The notes beneath the pieces were generated by a model. It did no database searches, was not told the DNA's origin, and saw only the letters and a list, made by a program, of their open reading frames with translations. 64,000 bases of DNA from Buttiauxella gaviniae (lineage in GTDB: Bacteria; Pseudomonadota; Gammaproteobacteria; Enterobacterales; Enterobacteriaceae), in the NCBI RefSeq assembly GCF_040786275.1, contig NZ_JBFMVT010000002.1, forward strand, positions 186,001 through 250,000. Reading direction: 5' to 3'. A program made the translations under genes and the position numbers. Shown piece by piece: positions 1-9,614 of the stretch. Every line of letters begins with the position of its first letter. Within the stretch, counting starts at the first letter, position 1.

Positions 1-375
1 GATTCGCCAGCCAAAACAGGGATGATGGTGCAAATCATACAACAATGATGTGAGCGTTTGCAGTGAGGGGAGTTCCGATTTCACCTCGCCATTTAACCAT
101 TCGACGATTAACCAACCTTTCGCCAGGCAAACGGGCCGAGGGCCAATCCCTTGCGTGATGTGTTTCAGCGCACGATGTTGACGCTTGAGTGATACACCGG
201 GCATGGGCAATTCAAGCTGATGTCGGGCGACATATTCTTGAGTGCCGACGTTAAAATGCAGGCTGCCACCGCTCAATCCTTTAAGTTGCGAAAAGCAACC
301 GGCGGCCTGAGCCGCCGGAAGGTATTGATCAATCACATTTTGCAGCGCTGAATTATTGCGTTTGTTGTACAGCAC
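1..375 (-). CDS. thiK: Thiamine kinase ThiK, N-terminal part (cut by window edge)
   Basis: Phosphorylates salvaged thiamine to thiamine phosphate; a member of the aminoglycoside/choline kinase-like fold. The 125 codons present include the glycine-rich LSGGS motif near residue 36 and a Y-L-HH-P...FGWRI segment that align with E. coli ThiK; the C-terminal catalytic half lies outside the window. No ATG fits. I chose the GTG at 375 because AGGA lies a few bases upstream and because it gives an N-terminus (MLYNKRNN) parallel to the E. coli MPFRSNN. This start lies inside the last 23 bases of lpoB, which suggests translational coupling in the hinT-ycfL-lpoB-thiK run. The function is assigned by family similarity. 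Confidence 0.85.
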   Translation of the reverse strand, partial: MLYNKRNNSALQNVIDQYLPAAQAAGCFSQLKGLSGGSLHFNVGTQEYVARHQLELPMPGVSLKRQHRALKHITQGIGPRPVCLAKGWLIVEWLNGEVKSELPSLQTLTSLLYDLHHHPCFGWRI

Positions 376-994
376 CGCTTCCTGACCAAATAATTTCACC
401 GGTCTGCACCAGCATCAACTGCATTTTCAACGTCGGAGCATTTACGTTACCGCTTACATTGCTATAAAGCACATATTGCGCGCTAACGTTGCGGGCGATA
501 CCAATCGCTTTGCTGCGTGAACCCAGGCTGTCTTGCGGAGATAAACCCAGTTGCTGTTTGGCAATGGAGAGCTGCTGCGCAGAAACAAGGGTAAATTTGC
601 TGTTATTGGCCAGCGCACCACGCAGTGCTTCTGTCGCTTTACCGGTTTGTAACGAACCATTGGTGTGGTTGTTGACGTTATCGACCAGCAGTACGCTACC
701 GGCGGTTACACCGTCAGCTTGCAGCATTTTCCCGACCATCGGCTGCATGGCGCTGCCCCAGTCATAGCTACGTACTTTTGGCGTGGCAGGAATAGTGGGC
801 TGCGGTTGCTCAATCGGGCCAGGCTGAGGCGGAACCGTCGGCACCGTTGGAACGGTCGGTTGCGGCTCAACGGGTTGTTGAGGCACAGGCTTCACTTCTT
901 CCACAGGCGCAGGGGCTTCACTACGCTGAATACACCCGGTTAAAATCATCGCCGCAGCGAAAATGACCAGATATCGATGGATTCCCTTAATCAA
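353..994 (-). CDS. lpoB: Outer-membrane lipoprotein LpoB, activator of PBP1b
   Basis: Outer-membrane lipoprotein that reaches through the peptidoglycan and stimulates the synthase PBP1b (MrcB). The 213 residues equal the E. coli length. A lipobox ending in LTGC gives lipidation at Cys21. Next comes a proline-rich, disordered linker (about residues 28-70, with PTVPTVP repeats). The globular domain starts near YDWGSAMQPMV and carries the conserved VDNVNNHTNGSL and SPQDSLGSRSKAIGIAR segments. It is preceded closely by ycfL and overlaps the thiK start. Identification is firm because the globular domain is nearly identical to E. coli. Confidence 0.95.
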   Translation of the reverse strand: MIKGIHRYLVIFAAAMILTGCIQRSEAPAPVEEVKPVPQQPVEPQPTVPTVPTVPPQPGPIEQPQPTIPATPKVRSYDWGSAMQPMVGKMLQADGVTAGSVLLVDNVNNHTNGSLQTGKATEALRGALANNSKFTLVSAQQLSIAKQQLGLSPQDSLGSRSKAIGIARNVSAQYVLYSNVSGNVNAPTLKMQLMLVQTGEIIWSGSGAVQQTQ

Positions 995-1004
995 AATTCA
1001 CCCC

Positions 1005-1379
1005 TTATAAAGAGAGATAAAGACGGACTTTACGTGCGTCTGGATAACTGGCTATTGATGACACCGAAACGCTAGATTTCGCGGGTAGTGTAATCGTACG
1101 CGGTTTCTCAAGAGGATGGATTTCCAACCCTTTTGCGTCATACCAATAGAAACGATAGCTGATGTTCACAGGCTTTGACTGCTCATTATACAGTTGGGTA
1201 TGTGAAACAGTGGCTCCGTTGTCAGTTGAAATTTCTGGTTTTTCAGCACTGATCCCCGCCGCCAGCACTGAGGCCTCCATAACCAATGCTTGCCCCTCGT
1301 TAACAGGAATAGCCGGTTTGGTACTGCATCCCACCATCAGTCCGACGGCAAGTAGCATTAACAGCGGGTTAGTTTTCAT
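1005..1379 (-). CDS. ycfL: YcfL family lipoprotein
   Basis: Small lipoprotein of 124 residues of unknown exact role; the family is linked by gene neighbourhood to LpoB. The start MKTNPLL at 1379 gives a short signal peptide with the lipobox LMVGC. The same frame is open further upstream, but that would bury the signal sequence and overlap hinT. The C-terminal half has the family pattern YNEQSKPVNISYRFYWYD and ends in VRLYLSL, close to E. coli YcfL (125 residues). It starts 4 bases after the hinT stop and is almost certainly co-transcribed with hinT and lpoB. Confidence 0.88.
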   Translation of the reverse strand: MKTNPLLMLLAVGLMVGCSTKPAIPVNEGQALVMEASVLAAGISAEKPEISTDNGATVSHTQLYNEQSKPVNISYRFYWYDAKGLEIHPLEKPRTITLPAKSSVSVSSIASYPDARKVRLYLSL

Positions 1380-1383
1380 CAAC

Positions 1384-1740
1384 TTATCCTTTATGCGCCA
1401 GCATCGGCCCAAGTACACGGCCACCCAGCAGGTGCATATGGATATGATAGACCTCCTGCCCGCCGTGGCGATTGCAATTCATAATCAAGCGATAGCCGTC
1501 TTCTGCAATCCCTTCTTGTTCCGCAATTTTTGCGGCAACAGTTACCATACGACCCAACGCAAGTTCATGGTCTGCGGTGACGTGGTTTACGGTTGGGATC
1601 AGGACATTAGGAATAATAAGGATGTGGGTAGGTGCCTGCGGCGATATGTCACGGAATGCAGTAACTAACTCATCTTGATAAACGATATCTGCCGGAATCT
1701 CGCGGCGAATAATTTTACTGAAAATAGTTTCTTCGGCCAT
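1384..1740 (-). CDS. hinT: HIT-family purine nucleoside phosphoramidase HinT
   Basis: Hydrolyses phosphoramidate bonds of AMP-lysine and similar nucleotides in the cytoplasm. The 118-residue protein carries the histidine triad HIHMHLL near the C-terminus, preceded by [10 protein letters not shown], and starts [16 protein letters not shown] like the E. coli protein. I used the ATG at 1740; six codons upstream remain open but extend past the family start. It is the first gene of the hinT-ycfL-lpoB-thiK run and is divergent from fhuE. Confidence 0.95.
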   Translation of the reverse strand: MAEETIFSKIIRREIPADIVYQDELVTAFRDISPQAPTHILIIPNVLIPTVNHVTADHELALGRMVTVAAKIAEQEGIAEDGYRLIMNCNRHGGQEVYHIHMHLLGGRVLGPMLAHKG

Positions 1741-1983
1741 GACGTTACCTTTGTTCATTAATTGCTGGCTATTTTTGTCTTATCAAACGGCGCCCAGAGC
1801 CGTCCTGAAAAGGCATAACGTAAGAGTATGAGCGAGTTAATCATACTCTTTCAACCTCAAGTCATTATTTCTTTATAGGACTTTTGTTTACGCGCCCTCT
1901 TCTCTTTATATAAGTCCGTGCAAAACACCTGATCAAAACGATATTTCATTTGCGGTGTAACATCTGTTTACACGCGATCGATG

Positions 1984-2002
1984 AATGAGTATATTTCTCA
2001 TT
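1984..2002 (+). promoter_or_regulatory. Possible Fur-type operator upstream of fhuE
   Basis: The 362-base gap between hinT and fhuE (1741-2102) is AT-rich and holds a 19-base inverted repeat with arms AATGAG and CTCATT, followed by further ATTTGCATTTTCATTAG-like A/T runs. FhuE is iron-repressed by Fur in E. coli, so a Fur site is expected here. The match to the 19-base Fur consensus is only about half, so this is a weak call from position. I saw no gene or RNA in the rest of the gap. Confidence 0.35.
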
Positions 2003-2102
2003 TGCATTTTCATTAGCATACCATCTGCAAATGTAAGGTATTCAGCCACCGGACTTTTTTGGTGCTGAGACACAACTTCCAACAATGATTTAAGGGTTTA
2101 AG

Positions 2103-4292
2103 ATGTCTTTAACCATTTCTACCAGGGATGGGCAGCGCACACCTGCCTGCGCTATTTCTATGCTGGCATCCTGTATTGCTTTTGCACTCATGCCATCAGC
2201 CGCGTTTTCTGCAACACAAAATACTGAAGAAACAATGGTCGTCGAGAATTCGGTCGCCAATACGGACAGCGCAGAAGATCACGATTACAGCGTTAAAACC
2301 ACCACCAGCGGAACAAAAATGCTGCTGGTTCCACGCGATATTCCTCAGTCGGTCAGCATCATCAGCGAACAGCGAATGAAGGATCAAAAGCTGGAATCTC
2401 TGGGTGATGTGTTGAAAAATACCACCGGTATTTCTGAAAGCGTCGCTGACTCGGACCGCAGTTCTTTCTATTCGCGCGGCTTTTTGATCGACAACTATAT
2501 GGTCGATGGCATTCCAACGCTGTTTGAATCACGCTGGAACCTGGGCGACGCGCTGACCGATACGGCAATGTATCAGCAAATTGAAGTGGTGCGCGGGGCT
2601 AATGGCCTGATGACCGGTACCGGCAACCCTTCCGCTGCGGTGAATATGGTGCGTAAACATGCCGATAGCCGTGAATTCCAGACCAATGTTTCTGCAGAGT
2701 ATGGAAGCTGGAATAAACAGCGCTATGTGGCTGATATGTCTACTCCCCTGACAGACAACGGTAATATTCGTGGCCGCGTCGTGGCGGGTTATCAGGATAA
2801 CGACAGCTGGCTTGACCGCTATAACCAAAAGAAAAAGTTCTTCTATGGCGTGCTGGATGCCGATCTCACCGAAGCCACTAGCCTCTCCGTTGGTTATGAC
2901 TATCAGGAAACTAACGTCAATGATCCAACCTGGGGCGGGATCCCACGCTGGTATACCGATGGCAGCAAAACCAATCCGGATCGTAGCTATAGCACTGCGC
3001 CTGACTGGGCTTACAACGACAAAGAATCTCAACGCACTTTTGTTACGCTGAAACAAAAATTAAGCGACGACTGGCAGCTTACCGTCAACGGGACCCACAC
3101 CGAAATGACGCTGGAAAGCAAGCAAATGTATCTGGATGGGCTGGTGGATAAGAACACCGGTTTGATGGTTAGCCCTTATGGCGCATCCTATCCATACGTG
3201 GGCGGCACCGGTTATAACACCGGGAAACGTAAAGTCGATGCACTTGATACGTTTGCCAATGGCTCTTATGAGCTGTTTGGTCGCCAGCATGAACTGATGG
3301 TCGGGACCAGCTATACCAAACAGAAAAATACCTATTTCAGCTCATGGGAAAACGTCAGCGATACGCAGCTCGGTAGTTTCAATGATTATGACGGTAACTT
3401 CCCGGAAACGGACTGGAGCCCACTGAGTCTCGCGCAGGAAGATACTGTTCATCAGAAATCTGCCTATATGGCGACACGTATCACCCTTGCCGACCCGCTA
3501 CATGTCATCGTTGGGGCGCGTTATACCAAATACAATCTGCATACGTTAACGCAAGATCTGGAGAAAAATAACACCTCTCCTTATGCCGGTATTGTTTTTG
3601 ATATCAATGACGATTGGTCAACCTATGCCAGCTATACCTCGGTGTTTAAACCGCAGACCGAACGCGATGTGCAAGGTAATTACCTGACCCCTATTACCGG
3701 GAATAACTACGAAGCGGGCTTAAAAGCAGACTGGCTGAATAGCCGTTTCACCACCTCACTGGCCGTGTTCCGTATTGAACAAGATAACCTCGCGCAATCT
3801 ACCGGCGCGGTTATTCCTGGCAGCAATGGCGAAACAGCCTACCGTGAAGCTGACGGTACCGTGAGTAAAGGCGTTGAATTTGAAATTAACGGTGCGGTAA
3901 CCGATGACTGGCAAATGACGCTGGGTGCCACCCGCTATATTGCAGAAGACAGCGAAGGCAATGCGGTTAACCCGAATCTGCCACGTACCTCGGTAAAACT
4001 CTTCAGCAGCTATCGTTTGCCAATGCTGCGCGAGCTGACTGTTGGCGGCGGTGTGAACTGGCAAAACCACGTGTGGTCTGACGTTTCAGTCCCGGGTGGC
4101 ACCTTCCGTGCGGAGCAAGGCAGCTATGCGCTGGTTGATTTGTTCGCGCGTTATCAGGTGACCAAAGCCTTCTCCGTCCAGGCGAACCTCGATAATCTGT
4201 TCGACAAAACCTACGACACCAATATCGATAGCCGTTCAATCGTTTATGGCGCACCGCGTAACTTCTCGGTGAGTGCTAATTACGCTTTCTAA
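2103..4292 (+). CDS. fhuE: TonB-dependent receptor FhuE for ferric coprogen/rhodotorulate
   Basis: Outer-membrane ligand-gated channel that imports ferric hydroxamate siderophores using TonB energy. The 729 residues equal E. coli FhuE. Parts in order: signal peptide ending near AAFSA (about residue 36), a TonB-box-like ETMVVENS, plug domain (RDIPQSVSIIS, IEVVRGANGLMTGTGNPSAAVNMVRK) and a 22-strand barrel ending in the usual aromatic YAF. The barrel keeps GNNYEAGLKADW and NLDNLFDKTYDTN. It stands alone, convergent with ptsG. Iron control is inferred, not shown. Confidence 0.95.
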   Translation: MSLTISTRDGQRTPACAISMLASCIAFALMPSAAFSATQNTEETMVVENSVANTDSAEDHDYSVKTTTSGTKMLLVPRDIPQSVSIISEQRMKDQKLESLGDVLKNTTGISESVADSDRSSFYSRGFLIDNYMVDGIPTLFESRWNLGDALTDTAMYQQIEVVRGANGLMTGTGNPSAAVNMVRKHADSREFQTNVSAEYGSWNKQRYVADMSTPLTDNGNIRGRVVAGYQDNDSWLDRYNQKKKFFYGVLDADLTEATSLSVGYDYQETNVNDPTWGGIPRWYTDGSKTNPDRSYSTAPDWAYNDKESQRTFVTLKQKLSDDWQLTVNGTHTEMTLESKQMYLDGLVDKNTGLMVSPYGASYPYVGGTGYNTGKRKVDALDTFANGSYELFGRQHELMVGTSYTKQKNTYFSSWENVSDTQLGSFNDYDGNFPETDWSPLSLAQEDTVHQKSAYMATRITLADPLHVIVGARYTKYNLHTLTQDLEKNNTSPYAGIVFDINDDWSTYASYTSVFKPQTERDVQGNYLTPITGNNYEAGLKADWLNSRFTTSLAVFRIEQDNLAQSTGAVIPGSNGETAYREADGTVSKGVEFEINGAVTDDWQMTLGATRYIAEDSEGNAVNPNLPRTSVKLFSSYRLPMLRELTVGGGVNWQNHVWSDVSVPGGTFRAEQGSYALVDLFARYQVTKAFSVQANLDNLFDKTYDTNIDSRSIVYGAPRNFSVSANYAF

Positions 4293-4302
4293 CGTGCTCA
4301 AT

Positions 4303-4327
4303 GGCGGATAACGCAAGCTTATCCGCC
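4303..4327 (+). repeat. Perfect hairpin after fhuE, single REP-like unit
   Basis: GGCGGATAA and TTATCCGCC form a perfect 9-base stem around a 7-base loop. It starts 10 bases after the fhuE stop. It may act as a transcript end for fhuE, but no U-run follows. Its core resembles the GGTGGATAAGCG unit of the paired repeats elsewhere in the window, so it may be a single copy of that family. Confidence 0.6.
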
Positions 4328-4360
4328 CAACAAAGAAGCAGTGTGAAGAATGAAGGCAAT

Positions 4361-4388
4361 AAAAAAGGGAGGCCAATGGCCTCCCTTA
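4361..4388 (-). terminator. Rho-independent terminator of ptsG
   Basis: On the minus strand GGGAGGCC and GGCCTCCC form an 8-base stem with a 3-base loop, followed by six T residues. It lies about 20 bases past the ptsG stop codon. Confidence 0.85.
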
Positions 4389-4406
4389 GTTCTCCCCAAC
4401 TTCTTC

Positions 4407-5840
4407 TTAGCTGTTACGGATCCACTCATCCATTTCAGTTTTCAGGTTATCGGATTTAGTACCGAAGATTGCCTGAACACCTGAACCAGCTACCACTACA
4501 CCTGCTGCACCCAATTTCTTCAGGCCAGCCTGGTCGACTTTAGAGATGTCGGCCACGCTAACACGCAGACGGGTAATACACGCATCCAGGTTAGTGATGT
4601 TTTCTTTACCGCCGAAAGCGCTAACCAGAGCCGGTGCCATTTCGCTTGTGGAAGTAGCAGAGGTCTCGGAAGTTGCGTCTTCACGACCTGGGGTTTTCAG
4701 GTCCAGCGCTTTAATCAGCACACGGAACACGGTGTAGTAAATCGCCGCGTAGCACAGGCCAATGATTGGGAACAGCCACAGTTTGCTGCTGTTACCGCTC
4801 AGCACGATGAAGTCAATCAGACCGTGTGAGAAGGAAGTCCCGTCACGCATACCCAGCAGGATACAGATTGGGAACGCCAGGCCTGCCAGAATCGCGTGGA
4901 TTACGTACAGGATTGGAGCAACGAACATGAAGGAGAACTCGATTGGCTCGGTAATACCGGTCAGGAACGAGGTCAACGCAGCGGAGATCATGATACCGCC
5001 GACTTTTGCACGGTTCTCAGGTTTAGCTGAGTGCCAGATTGCGATAGCCGCAGCAGGCAGACCGTACATTTTGAACAGGAAGCCACCAGACAGTTTGCCC
5101 GCAGTTGGGTCGCCTGCCATATAACGTGGGATATCACCGTGGAATACCTGGCCCGCCGCGTTGGTGTATTCACCAATTTGCATCTGGAATGGAACGTTCC
5201 AGATGTGGTGCAGACCAAATGGTACCAGGCAACGTTCTACGAAGCCGTAGATACCGAATGCCACAACCGGGTTCTGGTAAGCAGCCCACTGTGAGAAGGT
5301 CTGAATAGCCGTACCGATTGGAGGCCAGATGAAGGACAGCACAACGCCCATGAAGATCGCAGCCAGACCAGAGATGATCGGTACGAAACGTTTACCCGCG
5401 AAGAAGCCCAGGTATTCTGGCAGCTTGATGCGGTAGAAACGGTTAAACATGTACGCGGCAATGGCACCAGAGATAATACCGCCCAGAACACCGGTATCAG
5501 CCAGGTGTTTTGACGCGATTTCTTCAGCAGGCAGATGCAGAACCAGCGGTGCAACCACAGCCATGGTTTTCACCATGATGCCGTAAGCAACCACAGCGGC
5601 CAGCGCGGAAACGCCATCGTTGTTGGTGAAGCCCAGCGCGACACCGATTGCGAAGATCAGCGGCATGTTGGCGAAAACTGAACCGCCCGCTTCCGCCATA
5701 ACATGAGAAACCACGGCTGGCAGCCAGCTGAAGTTTGCAGAACCGACGCCCAGCAGGATACCTGCGATAGGCAGTACGGATACTGGCAACATCAGCGATT
5801 TACCCACCTTTTGCAGGTTAGCAAATGCATTCTTAAACAT
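4407..5840 (-). CDS. ptsG: Glucose-specific PTS permease EIICB, PtsG
   Basis: Takes up glucose and phosphorylates it to glucose 6-phosphate across the inner membrane. The 477 residues equal E. coli. The order is EIIC membrane domain ([29 protein letters not shown] through about residue 390), a linker, then EIIB with the phospho-accepting Cys421 in [14 protein letters not shown] is absent, as in E. coli where Crr supplies it. The start at 5840 is the one preceded by AGGAG; longer readings run into the leader. The leader keeps the Mlc, CRP and SgrS elements listed separately. Confidence 0.96.
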   Translation of the reverse strand: MFKNAFANLQKVGKSLMLPVSVLPIAGILLGVGSANFSWLPAVVSHVMAEAGGSVFANMPLIFAIGVALGFTNNDGVSALAAVVAYGIMVKTMAVVAPLVLHLPAEEIASKHLADTGVLGGIISGAIAAYMFNRFYRIKLPEYLGFFAGKRFVPIISGLAAIFMGVVLSFIWPPIGTAIQTFSQWAAYQNPVVAFGIYGFVERCLVPFGLHHIWNVPFQMQIGEYTNAAGQVFHGDIPRYMAGDPTAGKLSGGFLFKMYGLPAAAIAIWHSAKPENRAKVGGIMISAALTSFLTGITEPIEFSFMFVAPILYVIHAILAGLAFPICILLGMRDGTSFSHGLIDFIVLSGNSSKLWLFPIIGLCYAAIYYTVFRVLIKALDLKTPGREDATSETSATSTSEMAPALVSAFGGKENITNLDACITRLRVSVADISKVDQAGLKKLGAAGVVVAGSGVQAIFGTKSDNLKTEMDEWIRNS

Positions 5841-5870
5841 AATTGAGAGTGCTCCTGAGTATTTGTGCTT
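5838..5870 (-). promoter_or_regulatory. ptsG ribosome-binding region with the SgrS pairing segment
   Basis: The bases from ACTCAGGAGCAC through the ATG of ptsG appear identical to the E. coli segment that the sRNA SgrS base-pairs with under glucose-phosphate stress. The Shine-Dalgarno AGGAG lies within it. SgrS itself is not in the window; the control is inferred from this conservation. Confidence 0.7.
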
Positions 5871-5941
5871 TTTTTTACGCGTTATGCGCATCGGACCGTG
5901 GGGAGATCCGGTCCATAAACAGGCATCTAAGCGCCTTTTGA

Positions 5942-5997
5942 TTTATTACGCAGAGTAAAATAAATCGACGAAAGTTTGTTTGACAGCCATCACGTTT
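5942..5997 (-). promoter_or_regulatory. ptsG promoter region: Mlc operator and CRP site
   Basis: Read on the minus strand, a CRP-like site (CGTGATGGCTGTCAAA, about 5976-5997) is followed by TTTATTTTACTCTGCG-type sequence (5942-5964). This matches the E. coli ptsG Mlc operator that overlaps the P1 promoter. The leader GGCGCTTAGATGCC downstream is also shared with E. coli. Sites were recognised by eye from the known E. coli promoter. Confidence 0.7.
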
Positions 5998-6064
5998 CTC
6001 TAAAAGCCATATGAAAAACTTTCATAAATTTACAAAACGCGTTTCTAAATGTTACAAAATGAAC

Positions 6065-6092
6065 GTGCACCGCCCTTTTTGTGGCGGTGCAC
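6065..6092 (-). terminator. Hairpin downstream of ycfH
   Basis: GTGCACCGCC and GGCGGTGCAC form a perfect 10-base stem with an 8-base loop, about 50 bases after the ycfH stop and upstream of the ptsG promoter. The tract after it is only weakly T-rich on the minus strand, so it may be a weak terminator or a transcript-protecting hairpin. Confidence 0.6.
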
Positions 6093-6141
6093 TTTACTCG
6101 CTTCGATCATTAATTACGAGCTTTAAAATAAGTTAGATTTA

Positions 6142-6936
6142 TCAGACGGATTGTAAGCGGGAGTCAGGAATATGGAACAACGTAGCGAAGTTTTTTGTCG
6201 TCGCAACGGCCAACTCCTCGAGTGAAACGCCTTTCAACACCGCCATATATTCCGCTACGTCGCGCGTCATTGCCGGTTGATTTTCCTTACCACGATGCGG
6301 CACTGGCGCAAGGTAAGGAGAATCTGTCTCCACCAGGATGCGATCCAGTGGCACATAACGCGCCGCTTCCCTGAGTTGTTCAGCATTGCGAAACGTGAGA
6401 ATCCCAGAGAAAGAGATGTAAAAGCCCATATCGAGCAATTTTCCAGCAGTTTCTCTGTCTTCCGTAAAACAGTGTAGTACCCCACCGCAGTCTGTCACTT
6501 TCTCTTCGTGAAGAATGGCGAGCGTATCAGCGCGTGCATCTCGGGTGTGCACAATCACAGGCTTGTTAAGTTCCCGCCCGATCTGGATATGATGGCGGAA
6601 AGACTCCTGCTGGCGCGGCTTGGTTTCAGGCGTGTAAAAATAATCCAGGCCAGTCTCACCCAGCGCAACGACGCCCGGATCTGCAGCCAGACGGCGAAGC
6701 TCCTCAACATCATACGTTTCGTCCTGATTCAGCGGGTGCACACCACATGAATAAGCGACGTTGTGACGTTCGCCCACCAGTTTACGCATATCACGATAAC
6801 CATTAAGCGTGGTTGCCACCGCGAGGCAAAACTTCACATCACGCGCGGCAGCTTTTTCCAGAACGTCATCAACGCTTTTATGCAGGGATTGGTAATCAAG
6901 ACCATCGAGGTGGCAATGTGAATCAACCAGGAACAT
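6142..6936 (-). CDS. ycfH: TatD-family metal-dependent hydrolase YcfH
   Basis: Putative metal-dependent DNase or hydrolase of the TatD family. The 264 residues show the TIM-barrel metal motifs in order: DSHCHLD at residues 5-11, GETGLDYFY, HTRDA, LHCF and ETDSPYL. I chose MFLVDSHCHLD at 6936, ten bases after the holB stop; the open frame extends 13 codons further but into holB. It is the last gene of the fabF to ycfH block, before ptsG. The family is clear; the physiological substrate is unknown. Confidence 0.92.
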   Translation of the reverse strand: MFLVDSHCHLDGLDYQSLHKSVDDVLEKAAARDVKFCLAVATTLNGYRDMRKLVGERHNVAYSCGVHPLNQDETYDVEELRRLAADPGVVALGETGLDYFYTPETKPRQQESFRHHIQIGRELNKPVIVHTRDARADTLAILHEEKVTDCGGVLHCFTEDRETAGKLLDMGFYISFSGILTFRNAEQLREAARYVPLDRILVETDSPYLAPVPHRGKENQPAMTRDVAEYMAVLKGVSLEELAVATTKNFATLFHIPDSRLQSV

Positions 6937-6946
6937 ACAGATACTC

Positions 6947-7954
6947 TTAAAGATGGAAAGGAGGAAGGACCGCACCCGGTTGCATTAAACGCTCCCAGGT
7001 GAGCAATTGTTCAGTCAGCAATAATTCACGGTTTACGCCTACGACGGTGAGCAGCGCTTCACGACAGGTAAACCAGTTATGCAATATGGCTTGTAACATC
7101 GCAGGCGTCGCGCTGTTGGCAAGGTTCGCCACCAGAGGCTGCTGATCATCGTTGGTGAGCCAGGACGCGGCCCCTTGCTGCCATTTTAGTGCATCAACCA
7201 GCAGGGAGCATAACCAGTGAACGCGAACGGTCGCATCATCACTGTTTAATGCGGGCAGCAACGCTAACATATTTTTAGTCGCACAGGCTTCGTTAAGTTT
7301 TTCGCACAATAGCTGCCGCTGTTTCCACGACTCAGGTTGCAGCAAGGCCAGAGCACCAGCGGGAGCGCCAGAGCTTAAACGCAGTGCGGCACGTAAGTGA
7401 GCGCTATCTAATGATATTTCACGCGCAAGCCATGCCAGAGCAAAGGTTTCATCAGGCGGCGTTAAATACCAGTACAGGCAGCGGCTACGCAGCGTGGCGG
7501 GCAAACGAGCCGGTTCCCGGCAGCCAAGGAAAAACCAGGTATTCGCTGGCGGCTCTTCGAGAGTTTTTAGTAACGCGTTGGCCGCCGCTTCGGTAAGCAA
7601 GCCGGCATCTTCCAGCCATACGACTTTTGCCCCCCCCTGCTGAGCATGGCTATACAGCTTTTCGGTGATCTCGCGGATAGCGTCAATCCCGAGGCTCGAT
7701 TTACCTTTCTCAGGGGCGACTACATAGCTATCGGGATGTGTTCCTGCCTGCATCAACTGACAACTGCGGCATTGACCGCAGCTTTTACTGCCCTGTGGCT
7801 TCTGGCACATCAGCCAGCGTGTGAGCGCGTAAATTAGCGCGTCATCACCCATGCCCGCAAGTGAATGAAGCAGTAACGCATGGTGACCACGCCCGGCCTG
7901 ATACTGGCTGAGAATTTGCTCAAACGGCGCGCGTAACCATGGGTACCATTTCAT
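6947..7954 (-). CDS. holB: DNA polymerase III delta-prime subunit HolB
   Basis: Clamp-loader subunit that helps load the beta sliding clamp. The 335 residues (E. coli 334) begin [16 protein letters not shown] zinc-binding cluster (C-SCGQCRSCQL pattern, residues about 50-66) follows. VVWLEDAGLLTEAAANALLKTLEEPP carries the sensor region typical of delta-prime, and the SRC motif appears as LRSRCLYW. No functional P-loop is seen, as expected for this subunit. The start codon overlaps the tmk stop by one base (TAATG). Confidence 0.95.
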   Translation of the reverse strand: MKWYPWLRAPFEQILSQYQAGRGHHALLLHSLAGMGDDALIYALTRWLMCQKPQGSKSCGQCRSCQLMQAGTHPDSYVVAPEKGKSSLGIDAIREITEKLYSHAQQGGAKVVWLEDAGLLTEAAANALLKTLEEPPANTWFFLGCREPARLPATLRSRCLYWYLTPPDETFALAWLAREISLDSAHLRAALRLSSGAPAGALALLQPESWKQRQLLCEKLNEACATKNMLALLPALNSDDATVRVHWLCSLLVDALKWQQGAASWLTNDDQQPLVANLANSATPAMLQAILHNWFTCREALLTVVGVNRELLLTEQLLTWERLMQPGAVLPPFHL

Positions 7955-8592
7955 TACGCCAGCCCCTTAGCCCACTCAAGCACGGCGTTACGCACGTCTT
8001 GTGAAACGTCATCCAGCGATTGGGTGGCATCAATGGTGCGAATACGGCTATCGTTCGCCGCAAGCTCCAGATAACGCGCACGGGTGCGGTTAAAGAAGTC
8101 GACAGACTCCTGCTCAATGCGATCGAGTTCGCCACGCGCTCGCGCTCGGGTCAGGCCAACTTCTGGCGTAACATCCAGATAAATCGTCAGGTCCGGGTAA
8201 AAATCACCGAGCACCGTATTGCGCAGCGCCATCAGTAACTCTTGATCGATACAGCGGCCGCCGCCCTGATAGGCCTGGGTTGAAAGATCATGACGGTCGC
8301 CAATCACCCATGCGCCGCGTGACAGCGCCGGCTTGATAACCGTTTCAACTAATTGCACACGCGCCGCGTAGAACATCAGCACTTCTGCTTTATCCGTCAC
8401 GATTTCATCGCCGATGCCTTTGTTATTCAGCGTCAACTCGCGCAATCTTTCTGCAAGCGGCGTGCCGCCTGGCTCACGCGTGAATACCAGGTCAGTAACC
8501 CCCAGCTCTTTTAAGGTCGCAACCACCACGTTATGCGCGTTAGTTTTCCCTGCTCCTTCGAGCCCTTCGATGACGATAAATTTACTGACCAT
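7954..8592 (-). CDS. tmk: Thymidylate kinase Tmk
   Basis: Phosphorylates dTMP to dTDP for DNA synthesis. The 212 residues contain the P-loop GLEGAGKT (residues 10-17), the DR-containing [12 protein letters not shown] segment, [16 protein letters not shown] for dTMP binding, and the LID region [12 protein letters not shown]. The ATG at 8592 is preceded by AAGGA and lies inside the last bases of mltG, an 11-base overlap. The gene is coupled to holB downstream. Confidence 0.95.
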   Translation of the reverse strand: MVSKFIVIEGLEGAGKTNAHNVVVATLKELGVTDLVFTREPGGTPLAERLRELTLNNKGIGDEIVTDKAEVLMFYAARVQLVETVIKPALSRGAWVIGDRHDLSTQAYQGGGRCIDQELLMALRNTVLGDFYPDLTIYLDVTPEVGLTRARARGELDRIEQESVDFFNRTRARYLELAANDSRIRTIDATQSLDDVSQDVRNAVLEWAKGLA

Positions 8593-9604
8593 TCTTGTCC
8601 TTCAGTGCTTTGATATACGCCTGCACAGCCTGATTATGGCTTGCCAGGTTCGTATTAAATGTGTGACCGCCCTTTCCATCCGCAACAAAATAAAGGTAAG
8701 GCGTTTTCGCTGGGTGGGCCGCAGCCTGTAATGACGCATCCCCTGGAATAGCAATTGGCCCCGGCGGCATACCGCTAATGACATAGGTATTATACGGCGT
8801 CGGCGTTTCCAGATCTTTGCGCGTCAGTTTACCATTGTAACTTGCGCCCATACCGTAAATTACAGTGGGATCGGTTTGTAAACGCATGCCGATTCGTAGA
8901 CGGTTAATGAACACCGATGCGACCTGATCGCGTTCCTGTGCGACTGCCGTTTCTTTCTCAATAATCGAGGCCATGGTGACCAAATCATTTTGAGATTTAT
9001 ACGGCAGCCCCTCTTTTTTACCGTCCCATGCAACCTGCACCGCTTTAACCATACGATCATGTGCACGCTTTAACAGTGCGGTATCCGTGGTATTGGCGGT
9101 ATAAAGCCATGTATCCGGGAAGAACCAGCCCTCCACCCACTCAGGGTTTTCGAATTTTAAGGCTTCGGCAACGGTGGCATAGCTGTCATCTTTAAGCGTG
9201 TGCTGGATAAACGGCGCTTCGCGCAGCTGTTTTAGCCAGTCACTCAGGCGCGTGCCTTCCACAAAGCGAATCGGGAATTGGGCTTCTTTGCCGCTGGCTA
9301 ACAATTTAAGCATATCCCGGACGGTCATTTGTGGAGTAAAACGGTAGGTTCCTGCTTTGAACTTCGCCAGATCTGGCTCCACTTTTAACAGCCACTGAAA
9401 GACTCGCGGGCGATTAAGCAGTTTCTCATCATATAACTGCTTACCTAACGCCAGGCGGCCCGTACCCGGTTTCAGGGTAAATATGGTTTCTTGCGTAATG
9501 GTCAGGTGGCTGTCAGCAAGCTTACGGACTTTGTATAAGCCCACGCCTGCCGCCACGCCGAACAGCACCAACAATAGCAGAAAGAAACGTAGCATCTTTT
9601 TCAT
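8582..9604 (-). CDS. mltG: Endolytic murein transglycosylase MltG
   Basis: Inner-membrane lytic transglycosylase that cuts nascent glycan strands and helps set their length. The 340-residue protein has an N-terminal membrane helix ([21 protein letters not shown]), a LysM-like segment, and the YceG catalytic domain with the catalytic glutamate in ASIIEKETA and the [20 protein letters not shown] signature. The start at 9604 (MKKML) gives the usual N-terminus; six codons upstream are also open. It lies ten bases after pabC and overlaps tmk. Confidence 0.94.
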   Translation of the reverse strand: MKKMLRFFLLLLVLFGVAAGVGLYKVRKLADSHLTITQETIFTLKPGTGRLALGKQLYDEKLLNRPRVFQWLLKVEPDLAKFKAGTYRFTPQMTVRDMLKLLASGKEAQFPIRFVEGTRLSDWLKQLREAPFIQHTLKDDSYATVAEALKFENPEWVEGWFFPDTWLYTANTTDTALLKRAHDRMVKAVQVAWDGKKEGLPYKSQNDLVTMASIIEKETAVAQERDQVASVFINRLRIGMRLQTDPTVIYGMGASYNGKLTRKDLETPTPYNTYVISGMPPGPIAIPGDASLQAAAHPAKTPYLYFVADGKGGHTFNTNLASHNQAVQAYIKALKDKNGQ

Positions 9605-9614
9605 GGGAAATCGG

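Noticed and set aside
2529-3056. Long antisense open frame inside fhuE (175 codons)
   Set aside because: It lies wholly opposite a clearly conserved receptor gene, has no family pattern and no ribosome-binding site; it is a by-product of fhuE codon use.
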